Shown piece after piece: positions 11,392 to 22,951 of a DNA stretch of 64,000 nt (position 1 is its first letter; each line of letters begins with the position of its first letter). The translations under genes were made by a program, and so were the position numbers. The notes under the pieces are model-generated. The model did not search any database, was not told where the DNA came from, and saw only the letters and a list, made by a program, of their open reading frames with translations. Origin of the DNA: Cryptomeria japonica (taxonomy: Eukaryota > Streptophyta > Pinopsida > Cupressales > Cupressaceae); the NCBI RefSeq assembly GCF_030272615.1, contig NC_081408.1, forward strand, positions 610,891,673 to 610,955,672, given 5' to 3'.

Positions 11392-12213
11392 TTTGATTAA
11401 AAAAGCAATGTTAACCGGGGCGCTAACCCTTAACATAGCCACAAACTATCAAAACAAAAACAAAAAAAAGGGTGCAAATCCTTAGAAAAGAACATAGGAA
11501 GAAAAACAACCCAAACCAGCTCAAAGAAGAGGAGGGATTTGAGGGAGCGGGGAGGAATTCCCCTTTTGCCTACGACAAACCACAGTCCAAGCAATACATT
11601 TTTTAGGACCAACAAGAGATAGGTCTAGCGGGGAGGACCCCATAAGGTTACAAATAGAAGTTCCAACACAGTGTTGTTGCAGAGCAGCAGAAGGCTGTTG
11701 CAGAGGGGTAGCAACAGCAGTAGAATCAATAGCATCAGTAGGAGAGGAATGGGGCAACAAAGTTGGAGCGAGAGGAGTTGAAACCACAGGGGTAGAAGAG
11801 GAGTCCACCAGAGGGGCCAAAACATCAACAACAGTAAGAGGAACCCCAATCTCTTAAGAGGAGCCATCTGAAACAACCTAGATGGTCAGGTGATCAATAG
11901 TAGCATCCTTCCACCAAGTGGCAGCACCTTTGTAGTGCGAAATAGAGTAGTCTGAGGCAAGATGACCCGTAGAGAAGCATTTTTGACAATAAAAGGAGAG
12001 GCCCTCAAAATCCAACAACTGTGTCCAAGGCTTATCCCCCACCATGAGAACAACATCCCCCATGAGAGGCAAGGAGATGTCAATGTCCACAAGGATGCAA
12101 GAAAAGGTAGTGTGGTCCATTGAGGATGTAGCATCATCGACCTTCAAGAATCGGCCAAAAGAGTTACCGATAGCCTCATAGAAAGAGTGCTCCCAAAAAT
12201 GAAGAGGGAGCTG
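11392..12213 (-). mobile_element. 5'-truncated LINE (non-LTR retrotransposon) with 16-bp target duplication
   Basis: The 822-bp insertion is flanked by the perfect duplication TCTTTTTTCCAATGTT at 11376-11391 and 12214-12229; removing it restores the tandem-repeat unit. Read on the minus strand it starts inside ORF1 and ends with a TTAATCAAAA-type tail next to the left duplication. Variable-length long duplications, 5' truncation and an A-rich tail are the hallmarks of target-primed reverse transcription. ORF2 (endonuclease and RT) is absent: ORF1 runs almost directly into the 3' end, so either the parent was internally deleted or it was non-autonomous. Confidence 0.8.
11878..12213 (-). pseudogene. 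LINE ORF1 fragment (DUF4283-type with zinc knuckle)
   Basis: About 110 codons on the minus strand, beginning at the 5' truncation. The order FWEHSFYEAIGNSFGRF, LVDIDISLPL and DFEGLSFYCQKC matches the C-terminal half of plant LINE ORF1 proteins: a DUF4283-like RNA-binding fold followed by a CCHC_4 knuckle, here CQKCFSTGHLASDY. The last zinc ligand Cys is changed to Tyr, so the knuckle is broken. The downstream frame (to about 11521) is low-complexity Leu/Pro/Ser-rich and uninformative. Confidence 0.75.
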
Positions 12214-12267
12214 TCTTTTTTCCAATGTTGACAAAAAACGTCTTTATAATAAATTACTTTTTTCAAA

Positions 12268-12511
12268 TGTGTTTGATTAAGAATAAAACAAGTTTTGAGG
12301 GAGACCCAAAACCCCTTACAACGGGTTTTGAAGGGACCTGAAACCCTTAGATTTTACTAGGATTTGGAACCAACAAAACAATTCTACCAAGAGACACAAT
12401 CATAGAAAATCAGCAGCCCAACCGCAGCCATAACAGAAAAGAACCGACTGAAGAAGGTCAAAACCTTACACCTTCAAAGACAAAAGAATATTAAGCAAGA
12501 TAGTCCAAGGG
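12268..12511 (-). mobile_element. second LINE-like element, 3' part (left of the solo LTR)
   Basis: On the minus strand this stretch ends TTCTTAATCAAAC, very like the tail of the neighbouring LINE. It contains GGTTTTGGGTCTCCC-like words that recur at 16503-16770, on the far side of the solo LTR. The simplest reading is that 12268-12511 and 16503-17970 are one LINE split by the LTR. No ORF is recognisable in this half. Confidence 0.5.
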
Positions 12512-15500
12512 TGTCACGAACCCTATTTTTCCATAATTATTTAATTAAGAAAATAATATTTATTTTTCAAATGAAATTGAAATGAAATGAAAATAGAACT
12601 GTTGAATAAGATAGGATATCGAATGTACTGAAATGATTTATATACAATTGAATGGTCAGTAATAATTTTTATTGTAAATTGGGATCATCATTGCTAATGA
12701 CCGATTGAGTGCAAAGTGAATGCAGGAATAGGTGAACAATGATGAAGGCGAGAACATGGTTCAAGTAGAGTTGTCTTAGCTCTTGTATTTCATTAGGATA
12801 GATGGAATCTCTCACACACAACATTAGGATTTATATTTGCATCTTGAAAGATGGATGATTTAAATGACCTTATTTGAGTGTTTGTTCAAATTGAAATGAT
12901 AAATTTAGTATGAGTAGTAGATTGATTTAAATAATTATACATGTGCATTTGATTGCATGATGTGAGTGGCGATTGAATTGAATTTAAGTTGCATGAGTAA
13001 TGGTGAAATATTAAGCTTTATTGTAAAAAGAGATGAAACGTATAAATGATTCAAAAATGAATATCGACCCTAGGTTTTATGTTCTTTTTAGATATGTATA
13101 AATGTATGAAAAGTGTACTTATGAGTTTACTTTTGTAAACTGAATAATAGTATAATATATATATGAGAAATTTATTCAATCATATACATATATCAATATC
13201 CAATTATAGTGAAATTTGATTTTGTCAAAGAATTTTGTTTATACATATACGTAATCATTTGAGATTAACATAAAAATTTATACGTATTAGATCATGTTAT
13301 GGTAAATACGTATGTAATTATCGAATATGTAAAAATATATGTAACAAATTTATGAAATTAAGTCATTTAATGAAAAACCAAAATATATATTTAAATATAC
13401 GTTTAATTTGTTAAACAAAGATTAATGTTTATATATATATATATATTAATTAACTATATATTAAAAATATAATAAAAATGAAAATTAAAATAAAAACAAA
13501 TTAAACAAATTAAAGGTGGCGAGTTATTAAAACTTAAAGAGAGTGGTCAATAGTAATATCGACCACCCCCTTAATAAAAGGGAGTGGTTGGTATTACAAC
13601 CGACCGACCCTCCTCCCTATTTATAAACCAAACTCCATGTGTAGATCTAGTATGGTAGTAGGCGTAGTTTAAGGGATTATTTCAGTCATAGTCAACTTTG
13701 GTTTCACATCGACCACATTGCAAACATAAACCGTCATGACTATTACATGTGAGGCGGCATGAATTAATAAAAGACATGGGTTATCATCCCACGTAAACAC
13801 CTTGATCGATATGTATAAGTTAGTTATTTGAACTTTGCATATTTTAGGGAAGTCATTTTTAGTAAAGTGGACATAGTCTTGGAATTAAAAGCCACATGAA
13901 TAATCAATAATTATGAATTTAACAGCTTAGTGGTGTGGTGTCATGAAATGGATAATAGATAACATTGCATGGAGAACACATAAGTGTTCAAAACCATTTA
14001 GGATTGTTATGTTGCAATTAGATCATGAGTGGTGTCACTTAGAATCAATCCACCTCTAGGAGAGATAGCCCAAAAGTAGGAAAGGAAGTTAGACAACAAC
14101 ACTTTAAATAGAACATTGAGTTGGAAGAGAGGGGAGAGGAGACTCATTCGCATCCAAGGAAGGATGGTAGACTCAAGAGGAAAGAATAGAATAGAAGAAT
14201 AGAGGAGATGGAGGAGGAAAAAGAAGGAGATGCAACTAAGGATTAGAGAATGGAAGGAAGAAGAGAAAAGTAGTGAGATTTAGATTTGTTTACGATCGAG
14301 TCGTAAGAGATCGACCATAATCATCTCAGATTTAGAGTCGAATTTCAGAGTAAAGTTTAGAAATAAAAGAGATAGAAAAGAGTGATAGGAAGGATGGAGT
14401 TAGTAGAAGAATCGACAGATGGAGAGCGACAAAGAGTTTGTGAACCATCTTGGAAGAAAGAAGGCAAATGTGAAGAGGGAAGCAAATCCATCACCTCAAG
14501 CCAGTAACAAGAGCATAAGGAGGTAGGATCTACCTTAATTCTTTGATCATTATGCAAGGATAGTGAGTGATTCATGAAGTTATATATAATTATTTATTAG
14601 AATAAAGTTAGATTGAGTCAAGCCATGATTAGAACAAAATTGTTTGAACTTGCTTTTGAATAGTCTTATAGAGAAATGTATTATGAGGTATATATGATAA
14701 AATAACTAAGAACATGCATGGAAAATGTTAAAGAGTAGTAGGAATTGCATTATAGGTTGCTTTACATATTCTTTAAAGGATGATCTAGTTTTAGACCTAT
14801 GCAATATACTAATGGAAGAGATAGAATCATGAAAGGAATCATTGTTAATTGTTCAAAAATTACATTCATGTAAATAGAGATACAATAGTGAAATAATTTC
14901 TCAAAGTTTGTTGATAAACTTAGTAAAACTCTCATAAATGAGATTATCCGATCCTCTAGAAATTAAGTAAGAGGATAGAGAGAGAAACTTGGAGATTGAA
15001 CCACGAAGAAGATGAAATAATAGGATAATGACTTATAAATAATGAAGTTATTTTGATATCACAAGGAAAGACTTAGACTTTCAGATTTTGCAAGAAAAAT
15101 AATGATGGTTATCGAGTGAAAAGCCTTATAGATAGGTGTTTTATGAACTTATATCATATTAGATTGTTGATATGGTAAATTAGTAAAGTCGGTGTGTTAA
15201 GTTTTAAATCATGAAAAGTCAAATATTAATATTTAAACTAAATATGATGTTTTGAGAAAAGAGGTAAATGAACCACGACACTTGGAAAGATAGAGAGAGA
15301 GTTTAGACGAGATAAACTTAGAATTCTAAACCATAAGAATGGAATGCATGTTAATGATTATGATATTTAAACATTTTAATAATTGAATAAAAGAATGTGT
15401 ACTCATTCTATTCAATTTATATGTAAGGTACATACATGTGTTACACCTTCTTAATATTTTAATCTTGTCTTTAAAACTGCTTGAAAGATAGAAGGGAAAG

Positions 15501-16497
15501 ATTGTTTTCTTTCAGATGTATATTTGTTTATCCATGAGAGATTGCTTCCTGTCAAATAGGATTGGTAGAAATAAAAGATTGATTCTCTCAAATTTTATTT
15601 AAAGAAAGATTGTCTTCTTTAGTATTATATTTTATCTTACAAGAAATAGGAAGCTAGAATTGAAAGGTGAAATATCGTCTTCTTACTTTTGTATTTATTG
15701 GAATGTTGTTGATAAAATTATATTTTCTTTTCGAATTACAAAAGATTGTATTCTTGTTTGTGGGAACCAAGCTATGGATAGGCTTGTGTATAGAAATTTG
15801 CCTTCCAGGATAGGTGCCGAATGTGGATTATAGAGAGAATAGTTGCTTTTCCAACTATTATTTTGCTATGCATAGCATATACTCGACTGAGTTATTGTTT
15901 GAATTATCTGTAGAAAATGATGGAAATTCTTTTATTTTATCCTCTCTACCACATCCTTGAATGATAGTGAATGCTTGTTTCTTAAAAGAACTAGAAAAAT
16001 GAAAATGCTTGTATCATCTAGGCATGCACTAGATTCCATCTTGCCTTTCGAATTTCTTTTGCTAAGCAATTCGTGCAGGGTGGGGTATTCTTGATTGACC
16101 AAGAATTTCGGGGAAGCGTAAGCTTCAAGGTTGGGCGTAAAAAGTGCCTAAATCTTGTTCTCGTCTTCATGCTAAAGATTGCATTGGCGATAGCTTGGGT
16201 TGCAGATCAACAGACACATCTCACCCTTTACTTTGTATTATTTTGTTATTGAACTTATGACAACTTGAAATGCATAAGTATTGTATGATAGATATACTAC
16301 TTTTATCGATTTATTGAATAAAGAATATTTATCTTTTATAGAAATTTTGTGTATATTACGATCTAAATGGAATGATCAAATGAAGCTATGGATGGAAAAA
16401 TGGAACGAAATAGATTTATTAACTGATTTATGAGTTTATTTAAGAATAAAGAGTATTTCGGCTATTATTTGAAGTTAGCTCGATTTACGTCTTTACA
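12512..16497. mobile_element. 3986-bp solo LTR with perfect AAGGG target duplication
   Basis: The block begins TGTCACGAACCC and ends CGTCTTTACA, so it has the canonical TG...CA ends, and it is bracketed by the identical 5-mers AAGGG at 12507-12511 and 16498-16502. Both flanks belong to the same LINE-like sequence. No primer binding site, polypurine tract, coding domain or second copy of either end was seen inside, so it is a solo LTR left by recombination between two LTRs. A length near 4 kb is exceptional and points to a long-LTR gypsy lineage, but no internal region exists to classify it. Confidence 0.72.
13615..13630 (+). promoter_or_regulatory. TATA-like box inside the solo LTR
   Basis: CCTATTTATAAACC follows a GC-richer stretch with a small inverted repeat (GTGGTC ... 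GACCAC, 13540-13567). The position is consistent with an LTR promoter if the element reads forward, which is not established. Confidence 0.35.
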
Positions 16498-16502
16498 AAG
16501 GG

Positions 16503-16770
16503 TTTTATCAAGGCTCCCTTAACCTTCAACAGATATCGGGGGGTTTTCTAGGTGCCCATAACTTGAACCTTTGCACAGAAAGACCCCAAAACCAAAACAA
16601 CAAGATCTATGAAGAGAATCATTAAGGGATAATCTGGAAACAAGGGGTTTTGGAAGTCTCCCCAAACCTTCAAGTTGGGTAAATTGGCTCCCAAAACCAT
16701 CTTGAAAATGGGGTTTACCAGGCTCCCACAACTTTAACCATAGGTTTTTGAAAGGCTCCCATAACCTTCA
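16503..16770. repeat. degenerate minisatellite, about 34-bp period
   Basis: The motif AGGCTCCCATAACC (or close variants) recurs at 16511, 16550, 16654, 16686, 16719 and 16753, i.e. spacings of about 32-39 bp or a multiple, each preceded by GGGTTTT-like sequence. Related words at 12295-12350 show it belongs to the LINE-like element. Confidence 0.6.
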
Positions 16771-17970
16771 GCTTAAGAGTGAGCAGGGGAGAACACAAAA
16801 AAACATTCCAAAATCACCATCCCAATAGGTAAAAATGAAGATAAACCATTAAAGCCAGTAGCTGCTAAACTCACACAACCATGAAAGAGGGCATCATCCA
16901 TCTCCCATCTAAAGAGGCCAATAGAGAAAAGGCAATTGAAAGTCAGCTCTCAATTAGCAAAGCACTTTTCCACCTCAATAGGGACTGAAGAGAAGCAAAA
17001 CACCAGCTAAGTCATCTGAGCACCAATCAGCCCTACAAGATGCAAATGCAAAAGAACAACACAAGCCTTTTAGGTTTTTAAAAGTCTTCCAAAACCTTCA
17101 AGAGAAGCTAAGGATCACAATAGTCAAACACCAAATAAACAACCTTTACCCCATAATCCACCTCTATAGGATAAGAGTAGTAAAGATCAATCAATTTGGT
17201 GAAGAGAACAAAACACAAACCATCCTAAAAAATAGGGCATCAAGAGCCCTCGGGAAACTCCATCTGAAAACAGTCGACCGACCATACTTTCCCACAATAG
17301 AAAAATCATTCACCTCTATAGAATAAGAAAGGAAGGAACGAAGAAGGTAGGAAAGCCAAACGCAGATCAAGACCAACTGTAAGCTCTCAAAAATAAACCG
17401 AGAAAACAAGACAGCCAAGACAACAACTAGACTCCCCAATAAAGGGATAAGAACAAGAAAGCACAAATTCCACCAAAAGATCAAGAGATAAACCCCTAAA
17501 GAAGCCCGAGAGGAACCACTGGCAAACAACCCAAAACAAAAAGCCCCCATTGAAACACCGAAACCTCTGAGATCTGAAGGGAAGAGGTCGAGGTGAAGAA
17601 CAAAAACCCCAAACCGCCCCCCAAACCAGAAGCCACCAAAATAAAGTCATCTGAAAGAGCAGAGCATGATCAAACAATCCCTCCTCCCTGAGAGAAGAGA
17701 AAGCCAAAACCAGTGATCCAGGTATCCATCCCTACTGGCAGAGCATGACATAGCAAGATGTGACCAAACAGAGAAGACACGTAATTCATCATCCTCTCCA
17801 GCGAAAACCATACCTAGGAAAATCTATGACCCATCCAAAAGGACAGAGCAAAGAACAAAGGCTCAAAAAAGGCCCTTCTCGCCATCATCAACATCGTGTC
17901 CTCTCCTCCATCTCCAGAGCCTTCCACCACAAAAACCCTAACGCTCTCACGCGCTCCATCGAGTTCTAAT
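16503..17970 (-). mobile_element. second LINE-like element, 5' part (right of the solo LTR)
   Basis: Continues 12268-12511 across the solo LTR. The minus strand is G/T-rich, the plus strand C/A-rich, and no recognised domain is encoded; the antisense ORFs at 17191-17707 look like chance frames. The right end is near 17970, where the sequence changes back to AT-rich with GTTGACAACAACATC resembling the tandem-array unit. LINE identity rests on the shared tail and orientation, so confidence is moderate. Confidence 0.45.
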
Positions 17971-18043
17971 TAAGAGTAGTTGACAACAACATCGTACCAG
18001 TTAAGAAATTTTGTAAATACAATATATAAAATTTATGGACACG

Positions 18044-18741
18044 TAATATAATTTTTATAAATGAATTATTTATTAAACAAGTGGTGCCATTTAAAAATGA
18101 AAGGTTAATGAGAATGACATCAATAGTAATAAATTTCTTCTACGTATAATTATTTATAAAGTTTTTTTGGAAAATTTAACTTTTCATCCACACAAATCAA
18201 TAAGAATACAATAAAATGACTTTTTTAATCATATAAAAATAAAATTACATTTAAACTATGAGTTTTTGATGAAAATTATTATAAAGAAGATTCCTTTTGT
18301 TGAAAAGAATATAATAAAGAAGAAACATTTTAAAAAGTCAACTTTTCATCCACATAAATCAATAAGAATACAATAAAATGACTTTTTTAATCGTATAAAA
18401 TAAAAATTACGTTTAAACTACGAGTTTTTGATGAAAATTATTATAAAGAAGATTCCTTTTGTTGAAAAAAATATAATAATGAAGAAACATTTAAAAAAGA
18501 TTATTATAAAGAGGATGCCTTTGCTGAAAAAATAAAAATGAATTATTTCTTAAACAAGTGATGCTATTTAAAAATGAAAGGTTAATGAGAATGATGAAAA
18601 TGAAAAGTTCAAATTTCCAAAAAAATTACAAATTATTATACGTAGAAGAAATTTATTACTATTGATGTCATACTCATTAACCTTTCATTTTTAAGTGTCA
18701 CGACTTGTTTAACAAATAATTCATTTATAAAAATTATATTA
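18044..18741. repeat. inverted repeat with arms of about 110 bp
   Basis: The left arm (18044-18158) reappears as its reverse complement at 18634-18741 with few mismatches, sharing a segment around TTCTTCTACGTATAAT. Loop of about 475 bp. No terminal features identify it as a transposon; it lies within the repeat-rich AT block. Confidence 0.6.
18178..18500. repeat. tandem duplication, about 161-bp unit
   Basis: Two adjacent near-identical copies, starting AACTTTTCATCCACA at about 18179 and 18340. Each ends with a reversed copy of the 40-bp array unit (ATTATTATAAAGAAGATTCC). Confidence 0.7.
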
Positions 18742-19200
18742 TTTGTCCTGCTCAATCATACATTTTATATTAATTTTTTTTCGAAAATTGAACTTTTCTT
18801 TCTCATTGTCATTCTGAGTGTCATTCTCATTAACCTTTCATTTTTAAATGACACCACTTGTTTAATAAATAATTCATTTATAAAAATTATATTATTTGTC
18901 CTACTCAATCATACATTTTATATGACATCAAGTAGTAATAAATTATTTTTTTTTTGGAAAATTGAACTTTTCTTTCTCATTGTCATTCTCATTAACCTTT
19001 CACTTTTAAATGACACCACTTGTTTAATAAATAATTCATTTATAAAAATTATATTATTTGTCCTACTCAATCATACATTTTATATGACATCAATAGTAAT
19101 AAATTAATTTTTTTTGGAAAATTGAACTTTTCTTTCTCATTGTCATTCTCACTAACCTTTCATTTTTAAATGACACCACTTGTTTAATAAATAATTTCTT
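18640..19200. repeat. tandem array, about 160-175-bp units, three to four copies
   Basis: AACTTTTCTTTCTCATTGTC recurs at 18791, 18965 and 19125, followed each time by TTAACCTTTCATTTTTAA and CCACTTGTTTAATAAATAAT. A further partial copy lies at about 19680-19790. Confidence 0.7.
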
Positions 19201-19480
19201 TTTCTTTATTCAGCAAAGGCATCTTCTTTATAATAATCTTTTTTAAATGTTTCTTCTTTATTATATTTTCTCAACAAAAGGAATCTTCTTTTTAATAATA
19301 TTTTTTTCAATGTTGACAAAAAGACATTTTTTCAGCAAAAGGCATCTTCTTTATAACAATTTTTTTTAAATGTTTCTTCTTTGTTATATTTTTTTCAACA
19401 AAAGGAATCTTCTTTATAATAATTATTTTTTCAATGTTGAGAAAAGACATTTCTTTATAATAATCTTTTTAGTTCTACCA
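19200..19480. repeat. second block of the 40-bp AT-rich array
   Basis: Four to six units of CATCTTCTTTATAATAATC plus a T-run and CAATGTTGAC, the same unit as at 11075-11391, now about 8 kb away because of the nested insertions. Confidence 0.65.
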
Positions 19481-22455
19481 AAAGCAAGATACTATTGCAT
19501 TGGTTGAAGAAAAATCAATTAGTTTAACGAATGATTGCAAAGAATTAAAAAATTTCATCAAAAACTATATAGTTTAAATGTAATTTTTATTATATATGAT
19601 TAAAAAGGTAATTTTATTGTATTCTTATGGATTTGTGTGGATGAAAAGTTCAATTTTCCAAAAAAAAAATATAAATTATTATACGAAGAAATTTATTACT
19701 ATTGATGTCATTCTCACTAACCTTTCATTTTTAAATAACACCACTTGTTTAATAAATAATTTATTTATAAAAATTATATTATGTCTCCATACATTTTCAT
19801 ACATTTTATATATTGCATTTTCACACGGCAAGATCGAAAGGATTTTTTATGATGTGGGTAGATGAGATAACACAACACAACAAAGCTAACATTCAGGGAA
19901 GCATGAAGGAGATGAAGGAAAAAGTGATGAAAACGCAAAAAAATAGATTTTTGGAGATGCATAGGTCATTTAATCAAAAGACAATGTGTCATTTCAAAAA
20001 TTAGGAAGATATTTTCAATTGAAAAATTGAAAAAGCAAATATTATCCTCATGCGAGAAGATAATTAGGAAAATTAAATAAATAAAGATATTATTTAATTT
20101 GAAAACATAATTAGATAATTGAATAATTAAAATGAATTATTCAACTATAGGTTAAAATTAATGAGCCTTTAATTAATCATTTAAAATTGTTTAATTAAAG
20201 GGGATAAATCGAAATTAAGTAAATAATATAATTTTATTTAATTAATATTGAAAGGAAAAGGGGTTTGATGAAATAATGAAAGATTAGGGCAAAAAAAATT
20301 AGTGAAAGGGCTTAATTAATTAATAAACTAATTAAACCTAAAAGGGCAAGTTAGCCAAATTTATGTCCGAAGACCTTAATCAGGTCACAAATTAAATCAA
20401 TTTCCGGGTCAAAACAGGCAAAATTGAAAAGAATGGGAGAGTTTGGACATAAAATATGAAAATTGGGAAAATTAGGTTAGGTTAAGGACAAATTGACATG
20501 TTAAAAGTGATAGATGCAAGAAATGCAGACTTTAAGTGTCTACACAAACAATTCAAATCCTTTCCCTCAAAAGGAATTCTTTCCAATTCGATTCAATTTC
20601 AATTAGGGTCAATTCCAAACTTGGGGCAAAGCCCTATTCACAGCCCCATTTCTTTCCTCTTGTATGTAGCTACAGATACCCAATGGAGCTAGAAGACTTT
20701 GGACAACAACAAGAACCTAGTACAAACCCAATCCTAGAATTTGGACCTATTTTCCAAGGTCATGGGCAGTAGATTACCCCTATCTCAGGCACTAGGGAGC
20801 CCTGGCCCTCAAGATTCTGCACCAGTTTTCAGTAGTGGATTCTAAGCAAACTCGGATTTTAGAATTTTTTATAGTATCTCATATTCAGAAGACCAAGACA
20901 TTGGGGTGCCCTCATCCTACTGGATCAACATCATATTTTAGTCACAAGTGCATAGTCAGATTCCCTATCCATTTTTGTACCTATTGTGTAGTTTTTGATT
21001 ATTTATTAGCCATTTACATGTTCAACTTAAGTGTTTACTTTCTTACCTTAGCCATAGTTTTCTTCACTTCAACATATCTCCATAGTTCATTCACTTTCCA
21101 TAATAGCGAAGGAATAGAATCCCTAGAAGTGTCATCAAGAGTTAGTCAAATACGATCACTCCTTGGATGATTTCACATTCCACTGTTACTATGAAAGTGG
21201 ATCTTGTTCTTATGTACTATCTGGTTTCATTTTCATACTATTACAAAATTTATGATCTAAAAGTAGTTTTATAGGAAATTTGGATATCGAGCACCATCAA
21301 ACTAAACATAATAAAAGAGAAAGAACAATAGTAAGGATTTACATCTTTTGGATAGCATTGGGTCTGCAAGAGAAGATAAGAGGCCACATTCAATTGAGCT
21401 CTATAATTAAATTGAAAGGTCAAATTCACATGTTAATATCATTATCTTCCCATACTCATGCAATACAATTAAACTAAAGAATTGGAGAAAGGGTAAAGAA
21501 GAAGAAAAATAACAAATGATAGTGTAAGTAATGTAATAATGCATTATGTGCTTGCTTGGCAAAAATGATTAGAAAATGTAATTTATGTTGCAATTAACAT
21601 AGACTTGTATTAGTCCATATATAAATTGTGTTTTTTTGTATATTTTGTAAAATGTATGCACTATTAACATGAAATTACCTTTGCAAAATCAAGTTAATCT
21701 CCATAAAGATGACTATGTCTCCCTTCTAGCAATAATATTTTAAGAAGTGCAAGATTTAAGAATTTGAACATTTCAAAACTACCTATGCTTTGAGTGTGGT
21801 CTTCACATAGATTAACTATGCAACTCTCCCTCTATTATAGAAGAAGGTCCCCAATGCATCATATTTCAACCAACTTACAATGGTTATGTGTTCATACTGT
21901 TAAACTCCTACAATGCAAAGGAGGTAACAAGTATGAAGAATGGCATAACTATTGCAATCATATAGAATGGACTTGCTCAAAAAATGAGGGAAGACATGTG
22001 CTAGATATTTCTAACTCCAAAGATCATGTTTTATGTTTGGCAATCATTGGAAGCATCCTAACAAATAATAGAATGTATATAAAATGCAAAATGCGCAATA
22101 CAAAAATATAAATAAAAATAAAAGATGTGAATACATTGAGGAAATACTTTTTTAAATCATTACTAGTTTAACATGTGTGACTAAGACCTCGAGAACCAAA
22201 TTTCCCTTAGTTAAGCTCCCCTCCTTGTTCACCAAGTAATTTTATGCATGTCCACATTTTTGTTATCCTTTTTATTTTTTGAAAGCATCCAATCTCTTAT
22301 GGTACTCTTAATAAAGTTATGCAGAAAGACAACACTCACATCTTTTTGTAAAAACAAGGTGGTTCTACCTCCAGATCAGTTTCCATCTTCCCATTAAAAA
22401 ACCTCGTTTACTTAAGCCCAAGCCCATAGTCGTTTTGGCCAAGCTCGATAGCTCG
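19481..22455. other. non-coding region upstream of the ankyrin gene
   Basis: AT-rich, only short ORFs. 20280-20840 has the look of LTR sequence but no ends were found. A TATA-like AAAATATAAATAAA at about 22104 is the nearest such element to the ankyrin start, 350 bp upstream; its role is unproven. Confidence 0.35.
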
Positions 22456-22951
22456 ATGGATCAAACTGGGTATGTCTGCAAGGGAATGAACAGAAAGCTC
22501 TTTGAAGTAGCCAAATCAGGGAACGAACAAGTGCTTAGTGAGATCGGGGGCCTAGAGGGCGTTGCTAATGAGGTAACGCCAGGGGGAAACACGGTGCTAC
22601 ATATTGCCGCCTATCATGGTTCTCTCCAATTCGTTCAAAAGTTGCTTCAACTATCAATTGCCAATCCAGAGGATGGGATGACATTTTTAAAAGCTAAAAA
22701 TATGGAGGGAAACACAGCGTTGCACGAAGCAGTCTTGGGAGGAAGTGAGCAAGTTGTGAATGATTTACTTAAATTCTGCCCAGATTTGGTGAATGAGATC
22801 AACCAAGCAGGCGAAACATCTCTCTTTAAAGCTTGTGAGGGAGGTCATGCCAATATTATTGAAGTGTTGTGTCCTATGACTTCTAGTGAGTACAACAAAA
22901 GATTTGATGGCCAAACGCCTTTACATCTTGCAGTCTCTAAATTAAGTACAG
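22456..22951 (+). CDS. ankyrin/PGG gene, exon 1
   Basis: Codes for residues 1-165 plus the first base of codon 166. It begins with a short leader and ankyrin-like helix NRKLFEVAKSGNEQVL, then repeats GGNTVLHIAA, EGNTALHEAVLGG, AGETSLFKACEGG and DGQTPLHLAVSK. The donor is ACAG|GTGCGT at 22951/22952; reading on past it hits a stop within about 32 bases. Confidence 0.85.

Noticed and set aside
17191-17707. Two overlapping antisense ORFs of 119 and 106 codons
   Set aside because: Hydrophobic Phe/Leu/Ser-rich frames caused by C/A-rich plus-strand composition; no domain and no partner in the other LINE.
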